Assembly (NCBI GenBank): GCA_017449025.1
Contig: JAFSKJ010000059.1
Span: forward strand, 1 to 52,306
From: Prevotella sp.
Lineage (GTDB): Bacteria; Bacteroidota; Bacteroidia; Bacteroidales; Bacteroidaceae
Direction of reading: 5' to 3'
Length of the DNA: 52,306 bases
In this document: one piece after another, positions 15,165-23,867 of the stretch
How positions within the stretch are numbered: position 1 is the stretch's first letter
How the letters are laid out: each line of letters starts with the position of its first letter
Position numbers and translations under genes: made by a program
Notes under the pieces: generated by a model
What the model saw: only the letters and a program-made list of their open reading frames with translations
Database searches by the model: none
Told to the model about the DNA's origin: nothing

Positions 15165-17825
15165 ATGACTAACGAAAATATGAGAAAAAAACGGTACATG
15201 CAGACCATTGCATGCCTGTTGGCTACAACAATAATGATGATAGCTGAGGCTACAGCCGCAGTGATACCAGACTTGCACTTCCGCCGCCTCGACACACGCG
15301 ATGGCCTGTCAAGCTCACAGGTGAACTGCATTTTCCGCGACTCGAAGGGCTACGTGTGGATGGCAACAAACTACGGACTGAACCGTTACGATGGCTACCG
15401 CATACGCCACTTCTATTCCTACGACAAGGACTCAACCACCATTCCCAGCAATCGCGTAGACAAGGTGGAGGAAGCATCTGACGGGCGCCTGTGGATGAAG
15501 CATGACATGAGCTATTCCGTATACGACCCTGTGACAGAGAGAGTAGACCGCAACCCCTCGCTATGGCTTAACAAGCTTGGAGTGCACGGAAGCATTGAGC
15601 ACTTGCATATAGACAGCAAGAAAAACTACTGGATAAAGACCATCGACGACGGATTCGCATACCTGAACCCGCAGTCGAAGAAGGTGACGCACATTAACTT
15701 CGGCTACGGCCCAAAGGAGTTCTCGAAGGAGTTCGGCATTACAGACTATGCTGAGTCGAAAAGGGGCATGCTGGTAATATCGTCGCAGGCTGAGCTGATG
15801 TGCATTGACGGAGAGAACGGCGAAATACTATGGAAGAACGACTATGTGAAGAACATTCTCGACCAGTACAATGACTACGGCCTGTATGTGGACAAGAACG
15901 ACAACTACTGGGTGATAACCCGGCAGAACACCCTCTTCACTTACATACAGAAGGAAAGGAAATGGTACAACAACCTGCCCGACCTGATGAGAGCCTACGG
16001 ATTCAGCAACGTGCCCGACGAAATAATAGTATGGGACGTGCACTACGACACCAAGGGACTGCTGTGGGTGTCTACCGACCACATGGGAGTGCTCGTGCTC
16101 GATTTCAAAAACCGTGAATGGCGGCAGTTCACCAACGTAAAGGGCGACGAGACATCGCTGCCCGACATCACCACCCGACGCTTCTGCCTTGACCAGTTAG
16201 GCCGAATGTGGGTGGCAACCTACAAGAACGGCGTGGCAATGTGCCTGGAAGCCATGTCAAACTTCTCAAGCCATGCCGTAGGCGACATCAACGCAGTATG
16301 CGAGGACAAGGCCGGGTACTACTGGTTAGGATGCAACAACGGAGGCATACTGCGCTTGGACTCAAGGACAATGGAGGTGGTGGAACGACACACAAAGGAA
16401 AGCCTCGGATTGCGAAGCGACATCATAGTGAGCGCCTTTACGGCACAAGACGGCAGCGTATGGTTCGGCACGTATGAGGGAGGACTGATAAAGTACCACA
16501 ACGGCCATTGGCACAACTACCTGGCATCTGACCCCGGAAGCGCACTGACAACAAACAACATCTGGTCGGTAACCCAAGACAAATGGGGACACATGTGGAT
16601 AGGAATACTCGGCGGAGGCGTAGCAAGGATTGACGGGAAGACGGGCAAGCAGAGAGTGTTCAACTCCGACAACTCCGACCTCGCGTCGATATGGACCAAC
16701 AGCGTGCAGCGAGGAAAGAACGGATGGATAATAGTGGGTAACTCTGAGTACTACTCAATGATAAACCCCGGAAACTTCAAGATTGAGAACGGCGGCGTGC
16801 AGCAGGACGGCAATACCTACACCATATCCTCCGGCACTAACCATGCATACATGGACACGCGAGGACTCGTTTGGTTGGGCTCGGCTTCGGGAGTGTCAAT
16901 CTGCGACAGGAAGAACAACACCACTACCCTACTCGACATGAAGTCAGGACTTTTAGGCTCGAACGTAGTGTCCATCACAGAAGATACAAAGCGTACGATG
17001 TGGGTGGTTACCGACCACGGTGTCTCCAACATAGTGCCACAGCGACAGGAAGACGGCCATTGGAGCTTCACACTGCGCAGCTTCAACGATCGCGACGGAC
17101 TGCAGCCTGGCCCATTCAACCAGCGAGCAATATGGTGTACTCACGACGGCAAGCTGCTGATAGGCGGACAAGACGGCCTCGACATCATCAATACCCTGAA
17201 AATCAAGAACGATGCCGGAAACGAACGACCTGTGTTCAGCGGACTCTTAGTGTTCGACCAGGAGGTGAACGTAGGACAGAAGGTGAACGGCCACGTTATT
17301 CTCGACGAGCCGCTCGACGTGAGCCATAAGCTAAGACTGCGCTACTCGGAAAACCAGTTCACCATACAGATGGCATCGGACAACGGAGGGCTGAACAATG
17401 GAACACGATTCATATACCAGCTGAAGGGATTCAACGACCAGTGGGTGAAAACAACGGCTTTGAACCCCAACATCAGCTACACTTCGCTGCCAACAGGAAG
17501 CTATACGCTCTGTGTGAGAATGCTCAACGACGACGGAACTATGGGTAAGGTGGAAAGCCAGCTTGACATAGTCATTGCCGCACCATGGTATCGCTCATGG
17601 TGGGCCATTGCCATCTACGTGATGTTGATCATTGCCGCATGGTACTATCGCAAAGACCTTATAACTGAAAGCGACAAGCTGCGCAGCAGGCTCAAAGAGC
17701 TTATTGAACAGAAGAGGCAGGCGGCCAAGGATAAGAAATCCAAGACCGAAGAAGAACCCGTGGCTGAAAATGCTGACAACGACATTGAAGAGGCTGTGAT
17801 CATAGAGGAAGACAGCGACCTTTGA
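15165..17825 (+). CDS. Propeller/Y_Y_Y membrane sensor without a kinase domain
   Basis: An 886-residue protein with a signal peptide (residues about 7-33). Two-component-regulator propeller blades follow, with repeats such as DGLSSSQVNCIFRDSKGYVW, GLLWVSTDHMGV, GSVWFGTYEGGL, KWGHMWIGILGGG and RGLVWLGSASG. A Y_Y_Y-type beta domain covers about 690-790 (FIYQLKGFNDQWVKT, YTSLPTGSYTLCVRM), and there is one transmembrane helix at about 808-826. In hybrid two-component systems this is followed by HisKA, ATPase, receiver and AraC domains. Here only about 55 charged residues follow, ending EEAVIIEEDSDL. It therefore lacks any output domain and may signal through a partner. The alternative ATG at 15180 would trim five residues. 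Confidence 0.88.
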   Translation: MTNENMRKKRYMQTIACLLATTIMMIAEATAAVIPDLHFRRLDTRDGLSSSQVNCIFRDSKGYVWMATNYGLNRYDGYRIRHFYSYDKDSTTIPSNRVDKVEEASDGRLWMKHDMSYSVYDPVTERVDRNPSLWLNKLGVHGSIEHLHIDSKKNYWIKTIDDGFAYLNPQSKKVTHINFGYGPKEFSKEFGITDYAESKRGMLVISSQAELMCIDGENGEILWKNDYVKNILDQYNDYGLYVDKNDNYWVITRQNTLFTYIQKERKWYNNLPDLMRAYGFSNVPDEIIVWDVHYDTKGLLWVSTDHMGVLVLDFKNREWRQFTNVKGDETSLPDITTRRFCLDQLGRMWVATYKNGVAMCLEAMSNFSSHAVGDINAVCEDKAGYYWLGCNNGGILRLDSRTMEVVERHTKESLGLRSDIIVSAFTAQDGSVWFGTYEGGLIKYHNGHWHNYLASDPGSALTTNNIWSVTQDKWGHMWIGILGGGVARIDGKTGKQRVFNSDNSDLASIWTNSVQRGKNGWIIVGNSEYYSMINPGNFKIENGGVQQDGNTYTISSGTNHAYMDTRGLVWLGSASGVSICDRKNNTTTLLDMKSGLLGSNVVSITEDTKRTMWVVTDHGVSNIVPQRQEDGHWSFTLRSFNDRDGLQPGPFNQRAIWCTHDGKLLIGGQDGLDIINTLKIKNDAGNERPVFSGLLVFDQEVNVGQKVNGHVILDEPLDVSHKLRLRYSENQFTIQMASDNGGLNNGTRFIYQLKGFNDQWVKTTALNPNISYTSLPTGSYTLCVRMLNDDGTMGKVESQLDIVIAAPWYRSWWAIAIYVMLIIAAWYYRKDLITESDKLRSRLKELIEQKRQAAKDKKSKTEEEPVAENADNDIEEAVIIEEDSDL

Positions 17826-17847
17826 CTACAGACTTCAAGACCATAGA

Positions 17848-20706
17848 CTACTGTCGCTGGAGCTTGGGCTTCAGGTATTGACCCGTGATGCTGGCAGAGC
17901 AGGCGGAAATATCTTCAGGTGTACCGCAACAAACGAGCGAGCCACCGCGATCGCCGCCATCAGGTCCGAGGTCGATGACGTAGTCGGCACACTTCACAAC
18001 TTCAAGATTGTGCTCGATGACTATGATGGAGTGTCCGCGCTCTATCAGGGCGTCGAACGCCAACAGCAGGCGGCTGATGTCATGGAAGTGGAGGCCGGTG
18101 GTTGGCTCGTCGAATATGAACAATGTGGGTTCCTGACGCTCCTGGCCAATGAAGTAGGCAAGCTTCACACGCTGATTCTCACCACCGGAGAGCGACGACG
18201 AGTTCTGTCCGAGCTTTATATATCCTAACCCTACATCCTCCAAGGGCTTCAGCCGCTTCACGATGACTTTGCACAGCTGACGGATGTTCTTATCTCCATT
18301 AGCCTCTCCGAAGAAGGCTATGGCCTCGGAGATGGTCATGTTCAGCACATCATCTATATTCTTGCCCTCGAAGCGCACGTCAAGTATGTCATGCTTGAAG
18401 CGGTGGCCGTGGCACGACTCGCACTCCAGCACAAGGTCGGCCATGAACTGCATCTCAACGGTGATGGTGCCCGTGCCCTTGCACTCCTCGCAGCGGCCGC
18501 CGTCGGCATTGAACGAGAAATACTGGCTCGTAAAGTCCATCTGTTTCGACAGTGGCTGCTCGGCAAAGAGGTCGCGTATGGCATCGTAGGCCTTGACGTA
18601 TGTCGCAGCATTTGAGCGTGTTGACTTTCCTATGGGGTTCTGGTCGACAAACTCTATATGCTTTACTATTTCGGTGTCACCCTCAAATTTCAGATACTCT
18701 CCCGGAGCGTCGCACACCTCACCGAGATGGCGCTTGAGCACAGGGTAGAGAATACCCTTGACAAGGCTTGACTTTCCGCTTCCGCTGACTCCCGTCACCA
18801 CGGTCAACACGTTGAGTGGTATCTTCACGTCGATGCCGCGGAGGTTGTTCATCCGCGCCCCCTTTATCATTATGTACCTGTTCCAGGGCCTGCGGCTTTC
18901 TGGTACGGGTATCTTCTCCTGGCCTGACAGGTACTTGACAGTATAGCTGCGTTGTCCTGCACCCTGCTCGTCATTGTCTGTGAGTGAATATGAAGCCGGC
19001 GCACCCTCGTATACAATCTCTCCGCCCAAGCGACCTGCATCTGGCCCAACGTCAATCAGGTAGTCGGCTGCCCTGATAATCTCCTCATCGTGCTCCACCA
19101 CAACCACCGTGTTACCTAAAGCCTGCAGCTCCCTAAGCACGTGTATCAGGCGGTCGGTGTCGCGCGAATGAAGTCCTATGCTTGGCTCGTCGAGAATGTA
19201 GAGCGACCCCACGAGTGAGCTGCCGAGGCTGGTGCATAGGTTTATGCGCTGGCTCTCTCCGCCACTTAGGGTGTTCGACTGACGGTTAAGCGTAAGATAG
19301 CCGAGTCCTACATCGAGAAGGAATTGCAAGCGCGAACGTATCTCCGTCAACAGCCTGCGCGCCACCTCCGTGTCATGATTGTCAAGCTCTAACTGGTCGA
19401 ACCATTCCTTCAGTCTCACCACTGGCATTTGTACAAGGTCGGTGATGCTGCGACCGTTGACCTTCACATAGTCGGCCTCGGGCTTCAGCCGGGTGCCGTG
19501 ACACTTCGGGCAAGTGGTCTTGCCGCGGTATCGCGCCAGCATCACCCTGTACTGGATCTTGTACTGGTTGTCACGAACCATCTGGAAGAACTGGTCGATA
19601 CATGGTTTCTCCCCTGCCCCCTTGTCCGACGGCAGGCCGTGCCACAGCCAGTCTTTCTGCTGCTGCGTCAGGTTCATGTATGGCTCGAAGATGGGAAAGT
19701 CGTCGTTGGCAGCATGGTGGATGAACCACTGCTGCCACTCCTTCATCTTGTCACCGTGCCAGCACACCACGCAACCGTCATATACAGAGAGCGTGGTGTT
19801 GGGAATTACCAGTCGCTCGTCAATGCCTATAACGCTGCCGAATCCCTGGCACTCTGGGCAAGCACCTACGGGAGAATTAAACGAGAAGAGCTGGTCGGAG
19901 GGTTCCTCGAAAGTGATGCCGTCGGCCTCATAGCGCATGGAGAAGTCGTAGAACAAGCCCGAAGGATAGACCAACAGGCGCATGCTGCCTTTGCCCTCAT
20001 AGAAGGCCGTCTCCGATGAGTCCACAAGGCGGGCTATTGCATCCTTGGAGTCGTCGATAGACAAGCGGTCGATGACAAGAAACAAGTCTCCGGAGGCTGT
20101 TGGCTTACCCTCTGTGGCTGAAAGCCTTTCCATATAGTCGTCTATCCTGAGCAGTTCGCCGTCTGCATAGATCCTGGCATAGCCCTCAATGATATATGCC
20201 TTCAGCTGCTGCTCTATGGTGCGGCCCTCAGCAACGTGCACCGGCGCCATAACCACAAACTTAGTGCCATGCTGGAATTCAAGAGCCTGCCTCACCACGT
20301 CTTCCGTGGAATGTTTCTTCACCTCCTGTCCGCTTACTGGCGAGAATGTGCGTCCTATGCGTGCATAAAGCAGACGCAGATATTCGTATATCTCCGTCGA
20401 TGTGCCTACAGTGCTCCTCGGATTACGGCTAATCACCTTCTGCTCAATGGCTATTGCCGGCGGAATGCCACGAATGAAGTCGCACTCGGGCTTGTTCATG
20501 CGGCCAAGAAACTGGCGTGCATAGCTGCTGAGGCTCTCCACATATCTGCGCTGGCCCTCTGCATACAAAGTGTCGAAGGCAAGCGACGACTTGCCCGAGC
20601 CGCTTACTCCGGCAATAACCACAAACTTGTTTCTTGGTATGCGGACGTCAACATTCTTAAGGTTGTTCACGCGCGCTCCCTTTATCTCTATATATTCGCT
20701 CTTCAT
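17848..20706 (-). CDS. uvrA: Excinuclease ABC subunit A
   Basis: A 952-residue ABC-type DNA damage sensor of nucleotide excision repair. It forms the UvrA2B complex that finds lesions. Both ATPase halves are intact: [19 protein letters not shown] near residue 31 and [14 protein letters not shown] near 640, with signature [13 protein letters not shown] in the first half and [15 protein letters not shown] in the second. Zinc-finger cysteines are visible in [10 protein letters not shown] and in [14 protein letters not shown] then CESCHG. Length is normal. It is convergent with the propeller gene, with only 22 bases between the stops. The gene upstream on the same strand is a small lipoprotein with a strong hairpin between them. 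Confidence 0.98.
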   Translation of the reverse strand: MKSEYIEIKGARVNNLKNVDVRIPRNKFVVIAGVSGSGKSSLAFDTLYAEGQRRYVESLSSYARQFLGRMNKPECDFIRGIPPAIAIEQKVISRNPRSTVGTSTEIYEYLRLLYARIGRTFSPVSGQEVKKHSTEDVVRQALEFQHGTKFVVMAPVHVAEGRTIEQQLKAYIIEGYARIYADGELLRIDDYMERLSATEGKPTASGDLFLVIDRLSIDDSKDAIARLVDSSETAFYEGKGSMRLLVYPSGLFYDFSMRYEADGITFEEPSDQLFSFNSPVGACPECQGFGSVIGIDERLVIPNTTLSVYDGCVVCWHGDKMKEWQQWFIHHAANDDFPIFEPYMNLTQQQKDWLWHGLPSDKGAGEKPCIDQFFQMVRDNQYKIQYRVMLARYRGKTTCPKCHGTRLKPEADYVKVNGRSITDLVQMPVVRLKEWFDQLELDNHDTEVARRLLTEIRSRLQFLLDVGLGYLTLNRQSNTLSGGESQRINLCTSLGSSLVGSLYILDEPSIGLHSRDTDRLIHVLRELQALGNTVVVVEHDEEIIRAADYLIDVGPDAGRLGGEIVYEGAPASYSLTDNDEQGAGQRSYTVKYLSGQEKIPVPESRRPWNRYIMIKGARMNNLRGIDVKIPLNVLTVVTGVSGSGKSSLVKGILYPVLKRHLGEVCDAPGEYLKFEGDTEIVKHIEFVDQNPIGKSTRSNAATYVKAYDAIRDLFAEQPLSKQMDFTSQYFSFNADGGRCEECKGTGTITVEMQFMADLVLECESCHGHRFKHDILDVRFEGKNIDDVLNMTISEAIAFFGEANGDKNIRQLCKVIVKRLKPLEDVGLGYIKLGQNSSSLSGGENQRVKLAYFIGQERQEPTLFIFDEPTTGLHFHDISRLLLAFDALIERGHSIIVIEHNLEVVKCADYVIDLGPDGGDRGGSLVCCGTPEDISACSASITGQYLKPKLQRQ

Positions 20707-20731
20707 CGCAGGTGTAAAAAATGAAAAAAAT

Positions 20732-20758
20732 AGCCGCTTGACATCTCGTCAGGCGGCT
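20732..20758 (-). terminator. Intrinsic terminator after the small lipoprotein gene
   Basis: AGCCGCTTGAC (20732-20742) and GTCAGGCGGCT (20748-20758) pair around ATCTC with one G-T pair. There are A/T runs on both sides, so it can terminate on either strand. On the minus strand it separates the lipoprotein gene from uvrA. Confidence 0.85.
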
Positions 20759-20794
20759 TTTTCTGAGAATTAGTTCGTTACTATTAACAACTAA

Positions 20795-20986
20795 TTACAT
20801 AGCAGCAGCACTATCAGCAGCAACTGTATCAGCTGCAACAGTGTCACCAGCAAGGCTGTCAGCAGCAACAGTATCTGCCTCCTCAATCTCTGCGTCCTGA
20901 GCAGGAGCCTGCTGAGCCTGATTACCACCGCAAGATGCGAACGAAATAGCTGCAACAGCTACGAACATAAATACTAATTTCTTCAT
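20795..20986 (-). CDS. Small Ala/Asp-rich lipoprotein, 63 residues
   Basis: MKKLVFMFVAVAAISFASCG is a lipoprotein signal peptide with lipobox FASC, so the mature protein is about 44 residues starting at Cys19. The mature part is acidic and repetitive (EEADTVAADS, GDTVAADT, VAADSAAAM), built from a 5-6-residue TVAADS repeat and without predicted fold. Similar short repetitive lipoproteins are common in Prevotellaceae, with unknown roles. It has its own terminator and a -7 box on the minus strand (CAAAGGTA on the plus strand, 21040-21047). Confidence 0.8.
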   Translation of the reverse strand: MKKLVFMFVAVAAISFASCGGNQAQQAPAQDAEIEEADTVAADSLAGDTVAADTVAADSAAAM

Positions 20987-21039
20987 TTTCTTCTAAGCTT
21001 TTAAATCTGTAAAACAATCATTTGTTTATTAAAACGATG

Positions 21040-21047
21040 CAAAGGTA
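21040..21047 (-). promoter_or_regulatory. -7 box for the small lipoprotein gene
   Basis: TACCTTTG on the minus strand, 53 bases before the start codon. No good -33 box is visible. Confidence 0.5.
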
Positions 21048-21216
21048 GGAATTTTTTTGATACAACGGTTATTTTTTAACGACTTTTTTTTGCCTGTTTT
21101 TGTAACTTTTTCGCAAAAGACTGATTAGCAGTTACTTACAAAATGTTAAAAAGTGCTTAAGAACAGCCACTTGGTGATTATTAATCAAAAAAAGCTTGTT
21201 TTTAAGAAAAAAGCAG

Positions 21217-21224
21217 TACCTTTG
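21217..21224 (+). promoter_or_regulatory. -7 box for mtaB
   Basis: TACCTTTG at 21217-21224, 24 bases before the mtaB ATG. A weak upstream CTTG sits at 21195-21198. The 262-base gap 20987-21248 otherwise holds only AT-rich divergent promoter DNA. Confidence 0.6.
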
Positions 21225-21248
21225 TAGTCGATAAGAATTGACTATAAG

Positions 21249-22610
21249 ATGATAGATACATCAGCTTTCCAAGGAAAAAAGGCCGCATACTTCACATTGG
21301 GGTGCAAGTTGAACTTCTCAGAGACTTCAACCTTCGGGAAAACGCTCTCCAGCATGGGGGTGTCTGCGGTCAGGTCAGGAGAGCAGGCCGACATCTGCCT
21401 TATCAACACCTGCTCGGTGACAGAGGTGGCCGACCACAAGTGTCGGCAGGCCATTCACCGCCTGGTGCGCCAGCATCCTGGAGCATTCGTAGTGGTGACA
21501 GGATGCTATGCCCAGTTGTCGCCCAAAGAGGTGAGCAGCATTGATGGTGTTGACCTTGTGCTCGGCTCGAACGAGAAGGCCAGCCTGATACAGTTTCTCA
21601 GCGACGCCTGGTCGGGCAGGTCTTTTGTGGCGGATGGCGACGGAAGCACGGACAAGTCATCTGCGCCCTATCTTGTCAGCAAGACCAAAGACATAAAGTC
21701 GTTTGCGCCGAGCTGCTCGCGTGGCAACCGCACACGCTACTTTCTCAAGGTACAGGACGGCTGCGACTATTTCTGCACTTACTGCACCATTCCCTATGCC
21801 CGAGGTTTCAGCCGTAATCCTACGGTGGCCTCTCTTGTGGAGCAAGCACGTCAGGCGGCAGCTGAGGGTGGCAAGGAGATTGTGCTTACGGGCGTCAACA
21901 TCGGCGACTTCGGAAAGACCACCGGCGAGCGGTTCATTGACCTGGTGAAGGCCTTGGATAAGATTGAAGGCATTAGCCGCTTCCGCATCAGCAGCCTTGA
22001 ACCCGACCTTATTTCCGACGAGCTTATCAGCTTCTGTGCCACGAGCAGGGCTTTCATGCCCCACTTCCACATACCTTTGCAGAGCGGCAGCGACAGCGTG
22101 CTCCGACTTATGCACCGCCACTACGACACCCGCCTCTTCGCCGACAAGATTTCACGCATAAAGAGTCTGATGCCCGATGCCTTCATCGGCGTAGATGTAA
22201 TGGTGGGATGCCGCGGCGAGACACCGGAGTGCTTTGAAGAGACGCGCCGCTTCATAGAAGGCCTGGATGTAAGCCAGCTCCACGTGTTCCCCTACTCCGA
22301 GCGTCCGGGCACATCGGCGCTGAACATTCCCTACGTGGTGACAGAGCGCGACAAGAAAGAGCGCTGCCGGTGCCTGCTGGAACTTTCCGACATCAAGACC
22401 CGCAGCTTCTACTCGAAGTACATGGGCAGCAAGGCCGAGGTGCTCTTCGAGAAAGCCCTGCGCGGCAAGGCCATGCACGGTTTCACCAAGAATTACATAC
22501 GCGTGGAGCTGCCTGCCTCTATAGCCCATCCCGACCTTGACAACCAGATAGTCAGTGTGAGCCTTGGCGGCTTCACTCCCGACCAATCGGCATTGTACTG
22601 TAGCATATAA
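21249..22610 (+). CDS. mtaB: tRNA t6A37 methylthiotransferase MtaB
   Basis: A 453-residue radical-SAM methylthiotransferase that converts t6A37 to ms2t6A37 in ANN-decoding tRNAs. The N-terminal MTTase domain has the three cluster cysteines (TLGCKLN with Cys19, INTCSV, TGCYAQL). The radical-SAM CxxxCxxC lies in DGCDYFCTYCTIPYARG near residues 171-178. IPLQSGSDSVLRLMHRHY and a C-terminal TRAM-like segment follow. The MtaB subtype, rather than MiaB, is suggested by its CKLN signature and overall length. It has its own promoter, and a glycosyltransferase starts 10 bases downstream. Confidence 0.95.
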   Translation: MIDTSAFQGKKAAYFTLGCKLNFSETSTFGKTLSSMGVSAVRSGEQADICLINTCSVTEVADHKCRQAIHRLVRQHPGAFVVVTGCYAQLSPKEVSSIDGVDLVLGSNEKASLIQFLSDAWSGRSFVADGDGSTDKSSAPYLVSKTKDIKSFAPSCSRGNRTRYFLKVQDGCDYFCTYCTIPYARGFSRNPTVASLVEQARQAAAEGGKEIVLTGVNIGDFGKTTGERFIDLVKALDKIEGISRFRISSLEPDLISDELISFCATSRAFMPHFHIPLQSGSDSVLRLMHRHYDTRLFADKISRIKSLMPDAFIGVDVMVGCRGETPECFEETRRFIEGLDVSQLHVFPYSERPGTSALNIPYVVTERDKKERCRCLLELSDIKTRSFYSKYMGSKAEVLFEKALRGKAMHGFTKNYIRVELPASIAHPDLDNQIVSVSLGGFTPDQSALYCSI

Positions 22611-22620
22611 CCCAAGGAGT

Positions 22621-23640
22621 ATGAAGAAGATAGCAATAGTTATTCTCAACTGGAACGGTGCAGCGATGCTGCGCAAATATCTGCCAAGCGTGCTTTTGTA
22701 CTCACTCGACGAGGCCACTGTCTACGTAGCCGACAATGCCTCAACCGACGACTCTCTCTCATTGTTGAGAAATGAGTTTCCTGAGTGCCACATCATCGAG
22801 TTTGACCGCAACTGGGGCTTTGCCGAAGGCTATAACAAAGCGCTGGCTCAAGTTAAGGAGGAATATGTGATGTTGCTTAACAGCGACATAGAGGTAACCC
22901 ACCACTGGCTCACGCCCTTGCAGGAGTTTCTTGATTCCCATCCCGATGTTGCTGCCGTACAGCCAAAGCTTCTTTCCGTCTTCGACCACGACAAGTTTGA
23001 ATATGCCGGAGCCTGCGGCGGTTTCATCGACCGTTATGGCTATCCCTTCTGCCGCGGCCGCATATTCGACACCGTTGAACGCGACAACGGCCAGTACGAC
23101 TATCCGTGCGAGATAATGTGGGCAACGGGAGCGGCTCTTCTCGCGCGCGCGAACATTTATAATATATTAGGGGGGCTTGATTCCCGCTTCTTCGCCCACA
23201 ACGAAGAGATAGACCTTTGCTGGCGCATGAGGCTAAGGGGCTACAAAATCTTCTGCTTGCCAGAGTCTTACGTCTACCATGTCGGGGGTGGTACGCTCCC
23301 CAAGTCCAACCCGATGAAGACATTCCTCAACTTCCGCAACAACCTGACAATGCTCTACAAATGCCTGCCGGACAAAGAGTTGCGCAGAGTGATGCGCATA
23401 CGCTGGTGGCTCGACTACCTGGCTGCCTTCGAGATGCTCGTGCTCAAGCGCAACTGGGGCGACTTTTGCGCCGTTTTCCGCGCCCGCCGAGCATTCAGTC
23501 GCTGGAAGCATGACTTCGATGCCGACCGCCAGCAAATACAGTCGTCGCGCACCGTCGTGGACTTACCCGAACAGCGTTCCTTCTCCCTTCTCTGGCAGTA
23601 CTATGTAAAAGGCCGCAAACACTTCTCCGATCTTCCTTAA
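22621..23640 (+). CDS. Family 2 glycosyltransferase
   Basis: A 339-residue cytosolic, membrane-associated glycosyltransferase of the rhamnosyltransferase-like GT2 group. The GT-A fold is clear: IAIVILNWNGAAMLRKYLPS at the start, YVADNASTDDSLSLL, FAEGYNKAL, LLNSDIEV (the DxD-like NSD), and HNEEIDLCWRMRLRGYKI as the acid-base motif. The last 80 residues (YKCLPDKELRRVMRIRWWLD...) form an amphipathic tail. ATG at 22621 is preceded by AAGGAG. An upstream in-frame ATG at 22564 would lie inside mtaB and adds nothing conserved. It is likely in one operon with mtaB. The acceptor is unknown. Confidence 0.92.
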   Translation: MKKIAIVILNWNGAAMLRKYLPSVLLYSLDEATVYVADNASTDDSLSLLRNEFPECHIIEFDRNWGFAEGYNKALAQVKEEYVMLLNSDIEVTHHWLTPLQEFLDSHPDVAAVQPKLLSVFDHDKFEYAGACGGFIDRYGYPFCRGRIFDTVERDNGQYDYPCEIMWATGAALLARANIYNILGGLDSRFFAHNEEIDLCWRMRLRGYKIFCLPESYVYHVGGGTLPKSNPMKTFLNFRNNLTMLYKCLPDKELRRVMRIRWWLDYLAAFEMLVLKRNWGDFCAVFRARRAFSRWKHDFDADRQQIQSSRTVVDLPEQRSFSLLWQYYVKGRKHFSDLP

Positions 23641-23735
23641 GTGGCACTTTACGGTCGTAAAGTGCCACTTCTTGCTCGTAAAGTGCCACTTCTTGCTCGT
23701 AAAGTGCCACTTCTTGCTCGTAAAGTGCCACTTTT
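23639..23735. repeat. 21-bp tandem array of palindromic GTGCCAC repeats
   Basis: An inverted first unit, AAGTGGCACTTTACG (23639-23653), is followed by four direct units of CGTAAAGTGCCACTTCTTGCT, whose GTGCCAC cores start at 23662, 23683, 23704 and 23725. The period is exactly 21 bp, two helical turns. The array starts at the GT2 stop codon and ends about 70 bases before the promoter of the FGGY kinase. Confidence 0.92.
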
Positions 23736-23807
23736 CTGCAACCATTGCCCTACCAGGGTGAAACAAGGTCGTGTTTTTCGAGTCAGACGTAAAAATATAG
23801 TTAATTG

Positions 23808-23839
23808 TTTGGCCGTTTGAGGAAAAAAAAGTACTTTTG
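23808..23839 (+). promoter_or_regulatory. Promoter for the FGGY kinase
   Basis: TTTG 23808-23811, 20 bases, TACTTTTG 23832-23839; the start codon is 28 bases further on. Confidence 0.72.
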
Positions 23840-23867
23840 CACAATAAACCCTAAAACGAAGAATAAT

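Noticed and set aside
18900-19000. Apparent insertion in UvrA around the linker between the ATPase halves
   Set aside because: The [16 protein letters not shown] segment is a normal part of UvrA, so it is not a repeat insertion.
23639-23735. Possible CRISPR array
   Set aside because: The units are contiguous 21-bp repeats with no unique spacers, and no cas genes are near. The same applies to 51776-51867.
23563-23844. Minus-strand frames with a repeated KWHFTSK peptide
   Set aside because: The peptide is only the translation of the 21-bp intergenic array (21 bp is seven codons). There is no start context or known family.
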